Assembly (NCBI GenBank): GCA_902802105.1
Contig: CADCKR010000002.1
Span: 1 to 64,000, forward strand
Source of the DNA: an uncultured Ruminococcus sp.
GTDB lineage: Bacteria; Bacillota; Clostridia; Oscillospirales; Acutalibacteraceae
Direction of reading: 5' to 3'
DNA: 64,000 nt
Of this stretch, positions 1 through 7,963 are shown in pieces. Made by a program: the position numbers and the translations under genes. Below the pieces are notes generated by a model. It was not told where the DNA came from and did no database searches. It worked only from the letters and a program-made list of their open reading frames with translations. Numbering within the stretch: the stretch's first letter is position 1; every line of letters starts with the position of its first letter.

Positions 1-31
1 TCAATATCTCTCTTTCTTCCTGGCTTAACAT
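1..31 (-). CDS. Start of an unidentified gene downstream of mobC (partial)
   Basis: The complement has ATG at 29-31 preceded by GAGGTGA (37-43), and the frame stays open to the window edge, reading MLSQEEREIL. Only ten codons are visible, so no function can be assigned. It follows mobC by about 34 bases on the same strand and is probably part of the same mobilization operon. A relaxase gene often sits downstream of mobC, but this start does not resemble a typical relaxase N terminus. Confidence 0.4.
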   Translation of the reverse strand, partial: MLSQEEREIL

Positions 32-65
32 ATTGATCACCTCTAACTACATTTTACCACTTATG

Positions 66-485
66 TCAAGTCCGCTGCTTTTTTGTTGGATTGCTATAAA
101 TATTGTCAAAGCTTTTGATCAGATGTTCAATTTTCTTTTCAATCGAGATTATCGAATGATCCTCTTCACTGAACATAGCAGCAAGAATTTTTTTCTGAAG
201 CTCTATGATCTGTTGCAGATATTTCGATACAATTTCAAGCTGTGTTCTGTTTACAAACTTCTGATAGTTGCCGATATAAGCGATCTCATTGATACTGCTT
301 CCTATCCTTGTTATTTCTACAGTCAGCTTTGCAATGTCATCCTTGAGTATTACTCTCTTCGTCTCTGAAAGATAAACGATGTATTTTGAAACGGTCATAT
401 GTGCTTCTTCCGCTTTATTTTTCAAATTCTCTTTTTCTTCCGGTGTCATTCTTACTTCAACTCGTGACAGTTTTGTTTTTGGCAT
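66..485 (-). CDS. mobC: MobC-like mobilization (relaxosome accessory) protein
   Basis: A 139-residue basic protein. The N terminus (PKTKLSRVEVRMTPEEKENL) is a ribbon-helix-helix-like DNA-binding start. The middle segment (ITRIGSSINEIAYIGNY) matches the conserved 'IN.IA...N' core of the MobC family, and the C terminus is helical. MobC proteins help the relaxase open the origin of transfer. I chose the ATG at 485 because the complement has AAGGAG just upstream; the longer frame from 545 has no ribosome site. The oriT-like hairpins at 557-610 lie directly upstream, as expected for a mobilizable element. The relaxase itself must lie outside the window. Confidence 0.75.
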   Translation of the reverse strand: MPKTKLSRVEVRMTPEEKENLKNKAEEAHMTVSKYIVYLSETKRVILKDDIAKLTVEITRIGSSINEIAYIGNYQKFVNRTQLEIVSKYLQQIIELQKKILAAMFSEEDHSIISIEKKIEHLIKSFDNIYSNPTKKQRT

Positions 486-556
486 TTTCTTCTCAACTCC
501 TTTTTGACGCTTTTCAAAAGCAATGATTTTGTGACCGATAACCACACAGTAAAAAT

Positions 557-610
557 GACCTCATCAGGAGGTCGCAAGTATAGATTTTGTACGCCCAAAT
601 ACCGTACAAA
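557..610. other. Candidate oriT: two adjacent inverted repeats upstream of mobC
   Basis: Two perfect inverted repeats stand 12 bases apart. GACCTC/GAGGTC (557-562 and 568-573) has a 5-base loop. TTTGTACG/CGTACAAA (586-593 and 603-610) has a 9-base loop. They lie just upstream of mobC in an otherwise non-coding stretch. Inverted repeats beside a mobC start are the usual layout of an origin of transfer, with the nick site near one repeat arm. That this is oriT is inference; no nick site is known. Confidence 0.4.
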
Positions 611-725
611 TCAGCTTGATGGTGAAATCCCCACACCCCTTTTCATTTTGCTGATCTGCAAAATTCAGAAATCGCGCAGCTCACCATAATTCAAAAATTC
701 TGATATTCTCGTTTAACTGCTTCTG

Positions 726-914
726 ATGTTTTTTCGATTTTTACGAAGTAGGGCAGAAACGGATTTTTTAAAAAGTTCAGAATTTCAAATTTCAAATTTT
801 TACATAAGATACTATGAATATGAACAAGTCACGCTTTTAGACGGGACAGTTATCCCGATCAGTCAGCCACGCCGCCGGCAGATCAGAATAAAGATCATGG
901 AAATGGAGGATTGA
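726..914 (+). pseudogene. C-terminal remnant of a LytTR response regulator
   Basis: The last third of this frame reads VTLLDGTVIPISQPRRRQIR, the terminal beta-strand region of a LytTR DNA-binding domain (AgrA/LytR type). The receiver domain and most of LytTR are missing; recognisable homology starts near 790. It ends five bases before a GHKL-type kinase gene, the usual regulator-kinase order. The upstream part was most likely lost when the mobilizable element on the left inserted or recombined. The first 20 or so codons are probably foreign sequence. Confidence 0.6.
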
Positions 915-918
915 ACCG

Positions 919-1767
919 TTGACAGCTTTAAATGTTATTATCTTTTTGCTTATCAATATAATTGATACCTACACCATTGTCGCTTTTTTGAGATTTTTCT
1001 TTGATGACAGCCCCCAAAAAAGAAAAGCGGTATATGTTATCTTTGCGGAATATTATTGTTTGTCTGCCGTAAAGGGACTGTTTATTCACGATTTTCTGCC
1101 GGAGCTGATCGTATCTCTGCTGATTGTTTCGGTGCTTGCCTTTTGCTATCGGTCAAAGGCGGCGGCAAGGTTACTTGCTGTCGTGTCGGCTGTATCATTT
1201 TTTATGACATCTGAAATGGTCATCAGGACTCTTACCGGCACGGAGGGCATTGCGCTTAACAGCATAGCCGATCATATCAATTACGGAACAAGGCTTGCGC
1301 TGCTGACTTGTATTATCAGATATTCGTTTGTTCAGGTTGTCAGCCGTTTCAGGAATCTGGACGAAAAGGTAAAAACACCTGTCGGGTTTCTTATAATTAC
1401 AGTTTCGATCCCTGTCATATCCGTTGTCCTGGAGCTTCTGCTGCTCATGCAGAAGGACATTTCCGATGTGGTTTATTATGCTTTGCTGATCTGCGTCATA
1501 CTGCTGAATTATACGGCTTCTTACTTGTACGGGTTTATTTCAAATCTTTTTTCGGAAAGAGCAAGATCTGCCGCAGCAGAGCAAAAAAGCGTCTGTTATA
1601 TGAAAGAGGCAGAGCTTATGCAGAAAAACTCCGGAGAGCTGAAAAAGCTTCGCCATGACATGAAAAACCATCTTATAGCCATTTCCGAGCTTGCCAAAAC
1701 ACAGGACAACACACAGATAACGGAATATACGGATAATCTTTTGGGAACCTCTAAAAACCACTACTAA
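919..1767 (+). pseudogene. AgrC-like GHKL sensor kinase, truncated by an IS element
   Basis: The frame starts at TTG behind GGAGG and encodes about six hydrophobic helices (residues 1-215). A dimerization segment with the H-box LRHDMKNHL (about residues 245-253) follows. Family members continue with a GHKL ATPase domain of about 120 residues, but here the frame enters the left inverted repeat of the insertion sequence at 1743 and stops after GTSKNHY. The kinase therefore lacks its catalytic domain and cannot phosphorylate. No continuation was seen beyond the right end of the IS at 2981, so the 3' part was deleted as well. With the LytTR remnant upstream it forms a dead peptide-sensing two-component pair. 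Confidence 0.75.
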
Positions 1768-1777
1768 AATAAAAAAA

Positions 1778-1796
1778 GCCACCCCCAAACGGTGAC
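1778..1796 (-). terminator. Possible terminator of the IS transposase
   Basis: On the minus strand a short stem (GTCACC pairing with GGTGGC, one mismatch) is followed by seven T residues. It sits between the transposase stop and the left end of the insertion sequence. The stem is weak. Confidence 0.35.
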
Positions 1797-1889
1797 TTTC
1801 ATAATCAAGCCATGAAATATCCATATTTCAAGCTCTAATCGTGCGATATTGTGACTTTTAGCAACCCTGATTTCCTCAAATGGGCGCAC

Positions 1890-2927
1890 TTATCCCTTTG
1901 AAGGCTTAGACCGTTTCAAAAATTCATATCTACAGAAGTTGTAGATTAAATTTGTCAATCCAATATTAAACCATGCACGAGTAATACCGATAGAATGAAT
2001 TGTGATACCGTGCATGGAATTTGTCATGAATCCAAAAATATGTTCTATTCGGCAGCGTGTTTTTGATTTCTGCCTATTTGATTCTTTCTGTTCGTCGGTA
2101 AGCGGCTGATTTCTCTTGCCTTTTTCACAAATCTGATTTTCACAGCATTCAGGCAAACTCTCAATTATTTCTTCACTGCAATAGGCACTGTCGGCATAAA
2201 ATATTCGGTCACTGCTTTCGAGCAAATCTATACAGCACTGACTGTCGTGTACTGCTGCATCGGTTACTCCGTAATTGGTTATTAGCTTGCTGTCTGCATC
2301 GCATTTTACATGATCTTTGTAGCCAAAATGAGTTTCAATTCCCTTCTTTGCCCATCTTGCATCAGTATCTTTTTGAGCAAGTTTTGGCTTGTTTTCGGGC
2401 TTTTCCCACTCTTCGGGGATATTTCCGCTTTTTATGGTTTTGTTTTCATCACGGTTATTACGCTGTCTGGGAGCATCTACAAAGGTAGCGTCAATGATCG
2501 TTCCTTTGTGAGTGATCAGTCCCTCCGATTCAAGCATAGCATCAAACATGCAAAACAGTTCTTCCATTACCTCTGCTTCGGCAAGCGTGTTTTCAAAGTC
2601 CCAAAGCGTGCGGGAATCCAATACACGATCTTCCAGACCAAGACCTAAAAACCGCATGAAACTCAAGCAATCGTTAATCTGATATTCTATTTGATCGTAA
2701 GAGAGATTGTAGATTCGACGAAGAATCGATGCTTTGAATTTGATGATAACATCAATCGGTGGGCGTCCTCCCTTTGTGTAGTTCTCCTTCTGACACACCT
2801 TGGTGAGCTTGCCTCGAAACATTTCCCAATTGATTGCTCCATTCAATCTTTCAAGCGGATCTCCTAACTGTGTTAATTTTTCATATCTGTTCTCTGTATC
2901 AAAGAACCCTAACTGCATATTCTTCAT
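1890..2927 (-). CDS. IS5-family DDE transposase
   Basis: A 345-residue transposase. An N-terminal DUF772-like domain (NYTKGGRPPIDVIIKFKASI) precedes a DDE catalytic core with the acidic residues in IIDATFVDAP, FYADSAYCS and RCRIEHIFGF. The reading frame is intact, so the enzyme could be active. No good ribosome site precedes the first ATG; TATAAT lies just upstream (about 2936-2941 on the complement), and the second ATG, three codons in, is an alternative start. It catalyses cut-and-paste movement of the surrounding element. Confidence 0.85.
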   Translation of the reverse strand: MKNMQLGFFDTENRYEKLTQLGDPLERLNGAINWEMFRGKLTKVCQKENYTKGGRPPIDVIIKFKASILRRIYNLSYDQIEYQINDCLSFMRFLGLGLEDRVLDSRTLWDFENTLAEAEVMEELFCMFDAMLESEGLITHKGTIIDATFVDAPRQRNNRDENKTIKSGNIPEEWEKPENKPKLAQKDTDARWAKKGIETHFGYKDHVKCDADSKLITNYGVTDAAVHDSQCCIDLLESSDRIFYADSAYCSEEIIESLPECCENQICEKGKRNQPLTDEQKESNRQKSKTRCRIEHIFGFMTNSMHGITIHSIGITRAWFNIGLTNLIYNFCRYEFLKRSKPSKG

Positions 2928-3008
2928 ATCTCTATTATACTGCTTTTTGGGTGCGTTGTACAGGGGTTTTTAGAGATGCCCTCTTGTAAAATCTATGTAA
3001 AACAAAAA

Positions 3009-3028
3009 GCAGGAGCCGAAGCCCCTGC
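3009..3028 (-). terminator. Rho-independent terminator after the HD-domain gene
   Basis: The minus strand shows an eight-pair stem (GCAGGGGC and GCTCCTGC, one G-T pair) closed by a TTCG tetraloop and followed by TTTTTG. It ends the regulator-kinase-HD operon. Confidence 0.8.
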
Positions 3029-3035
3029 AAAGCTT

Positions 3036-3692
3036 TTATATCAGCTGTTGTTCGTTTATCATCAGCTTGAATTGAAGTCCAAGCTTTTCCGCTGCCTTGC
3101 GGCAAAGGATCATACGCTGTAAAAATATTTCAAAGTAGTCCATCACCGAGCCATAATGTGTGTCAACGGATAGCTTCAGCTTGATAAGCGTATGCGCTTC
3201 ATTGATCTTAAGCTCCGCTTTTGTTACAGAATAATTTACACGGTCGTGAATATCAAAAGTTGATTCGTCCTGATTCCTGACACGATTCCGACGAACATCG
3301 CTTTTGTCAGCAAGGATCAGTGCCGCCGCAAGAGGGCTTACGGGGACGCCGGTGCCTTCATCATGGTTCCCGATCGCGGAAACGATCATACCTATCTCCT
3401 CAGGAGGAAATTTCAAATGATCCAGAATAAGGAATGCCATTACCGCTCCTGATTGACTGTGATCATCACGATTAACAAGATTTCCGATATCGTGAAGATA
3501 TCCTGCGATTTTAGCAAGCTCGACCATTCTTGCGTCATATCCGAGAGTTTCCAGAATATATCCTGCCTTTTCTGCCACCGCTGTTACATGAGCAAAGCTG
3601 TGTTCAGTGTATCCTAAAGCAGAAAGCGATAAGTCTGCCTGACGGATATAGATATTGATCTCATCATTATTTTTGATCTCTTCGTATGTCAT
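3036..3692 (-). CDS. HD-domain metal-dependent phosphohydrolase
   Basis: A 218-residue HD superfamily protein. Metal-binding elements appear in order: HSFAHV (about residue 32), YLHDIGN (about 66, the HD pair), DDHSQSG, IGNHDEG and LADKSD. HD proteins hydrolyse phosphate esters of nucleotides or related compounds; the substrate cannot be read from the sequence. The ATG overlaps the TGA of the upstream kinase pseudogene (ATGA) and has AGGAGG in front, so it was the third gene of a regulator-kinase-HD operon. It is intact while both upstream genes are frameshifted, so its expression now relies on their promoter and on internal initiation. Confidence 0.8.
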   Translation of the reverse strand: MTYEEIKNNDEINIYIRQADLSLSALGYTEHSFAHVTAVAEKAGYILETLGYDARMVELAKIAGYLHDIGNLVNRDDHSQSGAVMAFLILDHLKFPPEEIGMIVSAIGNHDEGTGVPVSPLAAALILADKSDVRRNRVRNQDESTFDIHDRVNYSVTKAELKINEAHTLIKLKLSVDTHYGSVMDYFEIFLQRMILCRKAAEKLGLQFKLMINEQQLI

Positions 3693-5048
3693 TTTATGAC
3701 CTCCTGTTCATTTGGTATTGTAACGACGAACTCTGTTCCCTTGCCGGGTTCGCTGTTCACTTCAATTTTTCCGTTATGTATAAGCACACCGTGTTTGACG
3801 ATCGACAGACCAAGCCCTGTTCCGCCGACTTCTTTACTGCGGCTTTTATCAATTCGGTAAAATCGTTCAAAGATCCTTTCCCTGCTTTCCTCCGGTATGC
3901 CGATACCGGTATCCTTTACAGTCAATACGGTATTGTGCTCCGTTTGATGGATACCAAGTGCAACACTTCCGCCGCTGTGATTATATTTGATCGCATTATC
4001 GCAGAGGTTATAGACAATGCTGTATATCACCTGCGGAACAGCCTTTATAGGAGCGTCCTCACCATCTATGGCAATGCTGACATTCGCAGCAGAGGCGCGT
4101 GATTCCAGACTGTCAACGGCATTTTCTGCAATACGATACAGGTCACAATCCTCACGTTTCATTTCTGCATCGCCGTTGTCGAGCTTTGTCAGATCTATAA
4201 TATCTTCGACAAGCCGTATCATACGGGACGATTCTCCGCGTATCCTGCCTGCAAACGGTTTTATATCCTCCTCCCTCACCATTCCGTTTTCAAGAAGCTC
4301 CGCATAGCCGGAAATAGCGTGAAGCGGCGTTTTCAGCTCGTGGGAAACATTTGCTGTAAACTCCTGACGGATGAGTGCTGTTTTTTCTATCTGCTCCTGA
4401 TCTTTTTTCAGCTGTCTTTTCTGTGCCGCAATGTGCAGCAAAAGCGGCTCGATCTCCTTATAGTTTTTTTTCGCCGTAGTATTGTTCGGGTCTGTCAAGG
4501 TCTATCTCATTTATCGGTTTTACGATGTCTCTTGATATATTTGACGCAAGCACAAAGGTCAGAACAAGTGCGATCAGGATAACAATGCAGACAGGCTGTG
4601 CAAATCCGAGAATAAGCGACCATACAGTTGCCTGTACAATAGATAATCTGACAACAGCCCCGTCCGGGAGCCGCTTCGCAGCATAAAGCTGCTTATCCGA
4701 AAGAGTGTCTGAGTATCGTGCAGACTCGCCGTACCCTTCTGTAAGAGCCTTCCTGACTTCTTCTCTTTCTATGTGGTTTTCCATTCCTGCTGTATCTGCT
4801 TCATTATCATAAAGAACGCTGCCATCTGCTCCTATCCATGTAATACGGTATCCTTCGGTATTCAGATCATCAAAATAATTTATTCCGGAGTTAGCTGCAC
4901 CCTGTGCGGCAAGCTCTGCTTCGTTTTTCAGCCGGCTTTTTTGAAGCTCCGTAAAATAGTTATAGGAGATGCACATGATGAAAACGAAGGAGGCAAGGAA
5001 TACCGACAGTGCAACGATCCAGATTCCTTTGAATATTTTGCTGCTCAT
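3689..5048 (-). pseudogene. PhoR-like sensor histidine kinase split by a frameshift
   Basis: The first part (5048 down to about 4471) encodes two membrane helices flanking an extracellular region and ends in a HAMP-like linker (VKPINEIDLDRPEQYYGEK). The second part carries the H-box FTANVSHELKTPLHAISGYA, the N-box LCDNAIKYNHSG, and the G-boxes DTGIGIPEE and GGTGLGLSIVKH. The frame breaks at a run of eight A on the coding strand (4464-4471). With seven A it would continue through EKNYKEIEPLL, which fits the family. It overlaps the regulator upstream and the HD gene downstream by four bases each. It may be a real mutation, a slippage site or a sequencing error; the independent damage in the regulator favours decay. 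Confidence 0.8.
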
Positions 5049-5714
5049 TTCCTTTCCTCCCTCATTTTATAACCGATGCCTCGTACTGTTTCGATCACAT
5101 CACCTGCCTCTGACAGCTTAGTCCGGAGTGTGCCGATATGAACATCAACTGTCCTCGTTTCACCTGCGAAATCTGTTCCCCAGATGCCGGCAAGGAGAGC
5201 CTCCCTTGTGAACACACGGCCGGGGTTATCCATGAATAGTTTCAGCAGCTCGTATTCCTTCAATGTCAGGGAAACAGGAGCATTATTTACGGAAACAGTA
5301 TGCCTGTTTTCGTCTATAGTGATCCCTCCGTATGAGATCACCTTTGCCTGCTTTGGAGTAGTTCGTCTTAATACCGCCTTAATACGGGAAACCATTTCCA
5401 TCATTCCAAACGGCTTTGAAAGGTAGTCGTCCGCTCCGCTGTCAAGTCCTGTGACCTTATCATATTCACTGTCCTTTGCTGTTGCCATAATTACGGGAAT
5501 ATCCGCGGTCACAGGGGAGACACGCAGCCTTTTCAGGATCGTCAGTCCGTCCTCGCAGCATAACATCCAGAATGATAAGCTCCGGCTTCTGAGCCTTCAT
5601 TGCCGACCAGAAACCGATACTGTTTTCAAACCCCTGCGCTTCAAAGCCGGAAGCCCTAAGAGTATAGATCATCAGATCACGGATAGCGCCTTCATCTTCA
5701 ACGCAATATATCAT
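5045..5714 (-). pseudogene. OmpR/PhoB-family response regulator with a frameshift
   Basis: The N-terminal frame gives a receiver start (MIYCVEDEGAIRDLMIYTL, then LIILDVML around the phospho-acceptor Asp). At about 5554 the frame breaks: where the family has L-P-G-E-D-G, the bases for P-G are reduced to a single C, a net loss of five bases. The second frame resumes with EDGLTILKRLR, GADDYLSKPFG and a winged-helix DNA-binding domain (LTLKEYELLKLFMDNPGRVF, TVDVHIGTLRTKL). AAAAGGAGG precedes the ATG. It is the first gene of the operon with the kinase and the HD protein. The lesion is not at a homopolymer, so a sequencing slip is less likely than for the kinase. Confidence 0.8.
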
Positions 5715-5852
5715 AAAAGAAACCTCCTTTTAGTTTCCCTTATAATTATAAAATGTCAATGTAAACAGTGCAAGCGTATTTTTGTAAAATCAAAGTAAAG
5801 GGATCACTGCACAGGAAAAACATTTCCTTACATTTTTATATATTCATATACT

Positions 5853-5881
5853 GTATATCCACCCACAAAATACAAATACTA
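5853..5881 (+). promoter_or_regulatory. Forespore-type promoter shared with spoVT
   Basis: GTATA (5853-5857), 17 bases, then AATACTA (5875-5881). The same GTATA-N17-AATACTA arrangement stands before full-length spoVT at 26593-26621, and the sequence through the ribosome site is also alike. It resembles sigma-G/sigma-F promoters. The sigma assignment is inference; the conservation of the two copies is seen directly. Confidence 0.5.
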
Positions 5882-5915
5882 ATACCGAAAATTTGTATCA
5901 AAGGAGATATATACT

Positions 5916-6095
5916 ATGAAGGCAACAGGAATAGTCCGCAGGATAGACGACCTCGGACGGGTAGTTATACCCAAAGAAATACGCCGCACGCTCAGGATAA
6001 GAGAGGGCGACCCCTTATTGATAACATTGACAGAAGATTATCGTTTCGTGAGCGCAATAAGGGATATTGCGGAAAGATTACATATTGGGGCATGA
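5916..6095 (+). CDS. Mini-SpoVT: AbrB/SpoVT DNA-binding domain only (59 aa)
   Basis: A 59-residue protein starting ATG behind AAAGGAG. Its first 34 residues (KATGIVRRIDDLGRVVIPKE, then IRRTLRIREGDPL) match full-length SpoVT at 26659 except at the second residue. The sequence then diverges into an unrelated 25-residue tail ending HIGA. The GAF-like C-terminal domain of SpoVT is absent. The promoter region and ribosome site are duplicated too, so it is probably expressed with spoVT. The swapped-hairpin AbrB fold is present, so it could bind DNA or form mixed dimers with SpoVT. It may equally be a decaying duplicate; a hairpin terminator follows at once. Confidence 0.65.
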   Translation: MKATGIVRRIDDLGRVVIPKEIRRTLRIREGDPLLITLTEDYRFVSAIRDIAERLHIGA

Positions 6096-6100
6096 GGAAA

Positions 6101-6126
6101 GCCGTCCGGGTGAGAGTCCGGGCGGC
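6101..6126 (+). terminator. Hairpin terminator after mini-SpoVT
   Basis: GCCGTCCGG pairs with CCGGGCGGC (one G-T pair) around an eight-base loop, followed by TGTTGTATTCT. A very similar hairpin occurs at 7728-7755. It lies between convergent genes and may serve both. Confidence 0.55.
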
Positions 6127-6135
6127 TGTTGTATT

Positions 6136-7506
6136 CTATATGAAGTAAAGCGCATTTCCGTCAATGAGTGTAAATCCCTGTGCACCTTCAAACGCAAATC
6201 CCCCTGTGCAGAAAAATCCTACACCTGACACAGTGATGCCTTTGATGTTGTCGAGTTGTTCCTTTTCCTGATTACATTCCTCAAGGGTCATGGGACGGTC
6301 GAAGTATTTGCATTCGTAGAAATCATATTGCTCACAATGCCGTATAACGCAGTCAAACTCGCCGTTTGTTTTAGTTGCAGGGTCATCGTACCAATAGCTG
6401 CCGAAATCGTCAATATCGGGATATTTTCCGAGCAGAGCAGCTCTGTGGAAGTATTGCAAGGCAACGCCTTCAAGCCGTCTGCTGATGAATTGATCCAGCA
6501 CAGCGTCAATATTCCGATCGTAAAACTGCTCTTCACCGATACGGGCAATAGTTCCCGCCTTGCCGAAAATGAAAGTGAAATAGAAACGCATCAGATTATC
6601 CACGATCTCGTAAAACTGCTTTTTCTTGTCGTTACGGCGATTGATTGGGTCGGTCTTCTGAATAGTCTCCATGTCGAGAAGGATCTTCAGCTGTTTATCA
6701 AGCAGACCTGTTTCGCTGCTTACAATTCTGTCCCGTATCTCGCTGTAACGCTTTTTGCCGTTGCCTAGAACTTCCAGTATCCTCGCATCAAAGGACTTTT
6801 GAATTTCTCTTAGGATGACATTCTCAATGTGCGAGCGCATCAGACCTGTTTCGGGCAGCAGCAGATGCTCGATATTCTCACGAAGTGTCATACCTGTGTC
6901 AAGATTTTCCAGAACGTATGGACTTCCGCCGAAAACTGCATAGAAAGCGACCTTGTCCCGAACGGAGAGATCGGGATAAAACTTTGCTGCGTCAAGATAG
7001 TCAAAATCCCGGATATGCTGTATCAGCGAGAACCTGCCGAAAAGCGGATTGCCTTCTTCGAGCAGTTCCTTCATCACCGTGATATACGAGCCGCACAGTA
7101 TCAGCTTGACATTTTCGGGCAGCCTGTCGATGACTGCCTGCATATAGGAATCGACCTCGTTCTTCTTTTTTGTTTGTTTGAGGTAGGGGTATTCGTCGAT
7201 GATGAGCAGTATCTTTTTATCAAGTGTTTTCAGGTAATCCATCATTTCAAAAAGCGAACCGAACCTGATATTCGGCAGCCCCAGCCCCTCTGAAACACTT
7301 TGATATATCAGCTCCAGATTGCCCTCAAAGGTACTTGTCACGCACATATGATTGATGACAACACCGTCAAATCCTTTTGCAGCTTCGCTCAGCAGTGTGG
7401 ATTTTCCGACCCTGCGCTTGCCGTAGACCAGAACCGCCGTTTTGCGTTTCCATGAGGAAAGCTCAGCATTTAACTGCCCGAGTTCTTTTTCTCTGCCGAT
7501 AAACAT
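6136..7506 (-). CDS. ATPase_2/DUF234-family ATPase with nuclease-like C terminus
   Basis: A 456-residue protein of the 'archaeal ATPase' (PF01637) plus DUF234 (PF03008) type. The N terminus MFIGREKELGQLNAEL leads to Walker A GKRRVGKST (about residues 29-37) and Walker B ILLIIDEYPYL (about 98-108). Sensor-like LCGSYITVM and a winged-helix region follow. The C-terminal DUF234 part has the PD-(D/E)XK-like series NGEFDCVI and YDFYECKYF. Such proteins are STAND-like or mobile-associated NTPases of unclear role. It is a single-gene unit convergent with mini-SpoVT. Function beyond nucleotide binding is not supported. Confidence 0.8.
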   Translation of the reverse strand: MFIGREKELGQLNAELSSWKRKTAVLVYGKRRVGKSTLLSEAAKGFDGVVINHMCVTSTFEGNLELIYQSVSEGLGLPNIRFGSLFEMMDYLKTLDKKILLIIDEYPYLKQTKKKNEVDSYMQAVIDRLPENVKLILCGSYITVMKELLEEGNPLFGRFSLIQHIRDFDYLDAAKFYPDLSVRDKVAFYAVFGGSPYVLENLDTGMTLRENIEHLLLPETGLMRSHIENVILREIQKSFDARILEVLGNGKKRYSEIRDRIVSSETGLLDKQLKILLDMETIQKTDPINRRNDKKKQFYEIVDNLMRFYFTFIFGKAGTIARIGEEQFYDRNIDAVLDQFISRRLEGVALQYFHRAALLGKYPDIDDFGSYWYDDPATKTNGEFDCVIRHCEQYDFYECKYFDRPMTLEECNQEKEQLDNIKGITVSGVGFFCTGGFAFEGAQGFTLIDGNALYFI

Positions 7507-7963
7507 AGCATCACATCTTTTCTGAATATATCTTCTCTGAATTATATTTCAGTATAATGTTATTTTACCACAGCGCATTTTGGACGTCAAGTCTCTGAAC
7601 GGCTTTTCAGTGAAATATTTTTCAGAAAATTCTGTGACCGTTTTAATGAGTAGTTATGAATAGTATGTCGATATATAGTTCACTATATTCTGCGCAGGGG
7701 AAAGATCAGCAGTTGAGGAATAAAGATAGCCGTCCGGCTTAGGGTTTGGGCGGCTGTAATACATTTTAGAACATTTTATTAGAAAAGGAAAAAGTATCAT
7801 AAACATTATTCCGGTAATCGGAGCAAATTGGAAAAAAGGTAGAAAAAATATAGAATATTTGATAAGATAAAGTGAGATATTTTATCGTAAATCCGTAGTA
7901 TATAGATAGGAAGACAAAATAAGAATTATTGATTTTATGAAAGCTTAAATAGGGGGTGAGACC
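7507..7963. other. Intergenic region between divergent genes
   Basis: An AT-rich stretch of 457 bases. It contains a TATAAT on the minus strand (7542-7547) that could serve the DUF234 ATPase, and a hairpin (AGCCGTCC/GGGCGGCT, 7728-7755) resembling the terminator at 6101. The long AT-rich leader before the sigma factor gene has no convincing -35/-10 pair. No open frame with a ribosome site was found. Confidence 0.6.
7728..7755 (+). terminator. GC-rich hairpin resembling the 6101 terminator
   Basis: AGCCGTCC pairs with GGGCGGCT (one G-T pair) around a 12-base loop. The T-run is poor, so it may be a remnant terminator or a repeat relative. Confidence 0.35.

Larger units (their letters stand above)
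1743..2981 (-). mobile_element. IS5-like insertion sequence, about 1.24 kb
   Basis: Imperfect terminal inverted repeats define the ends. The left reads GGGAACCTCTAAAAACC and the right, on the complement, GGGCATCTCTAAAAACC. One transposase gene fills the inside on the minus strand. The element interrupts the kinase gene at 919. No clean target duplication is visible: the right flank begins TCTT, and TCTT also occurs two bases outside the left repeat, so the exact ends may be off by a few bases. Confidence 0.75.

Noticed and set aside
1735..2990. TCTT as a target duplication of the IS
   Set aside because: TCTT is not directly adjacent to the left inverted repeat, so the match is likely accidental.
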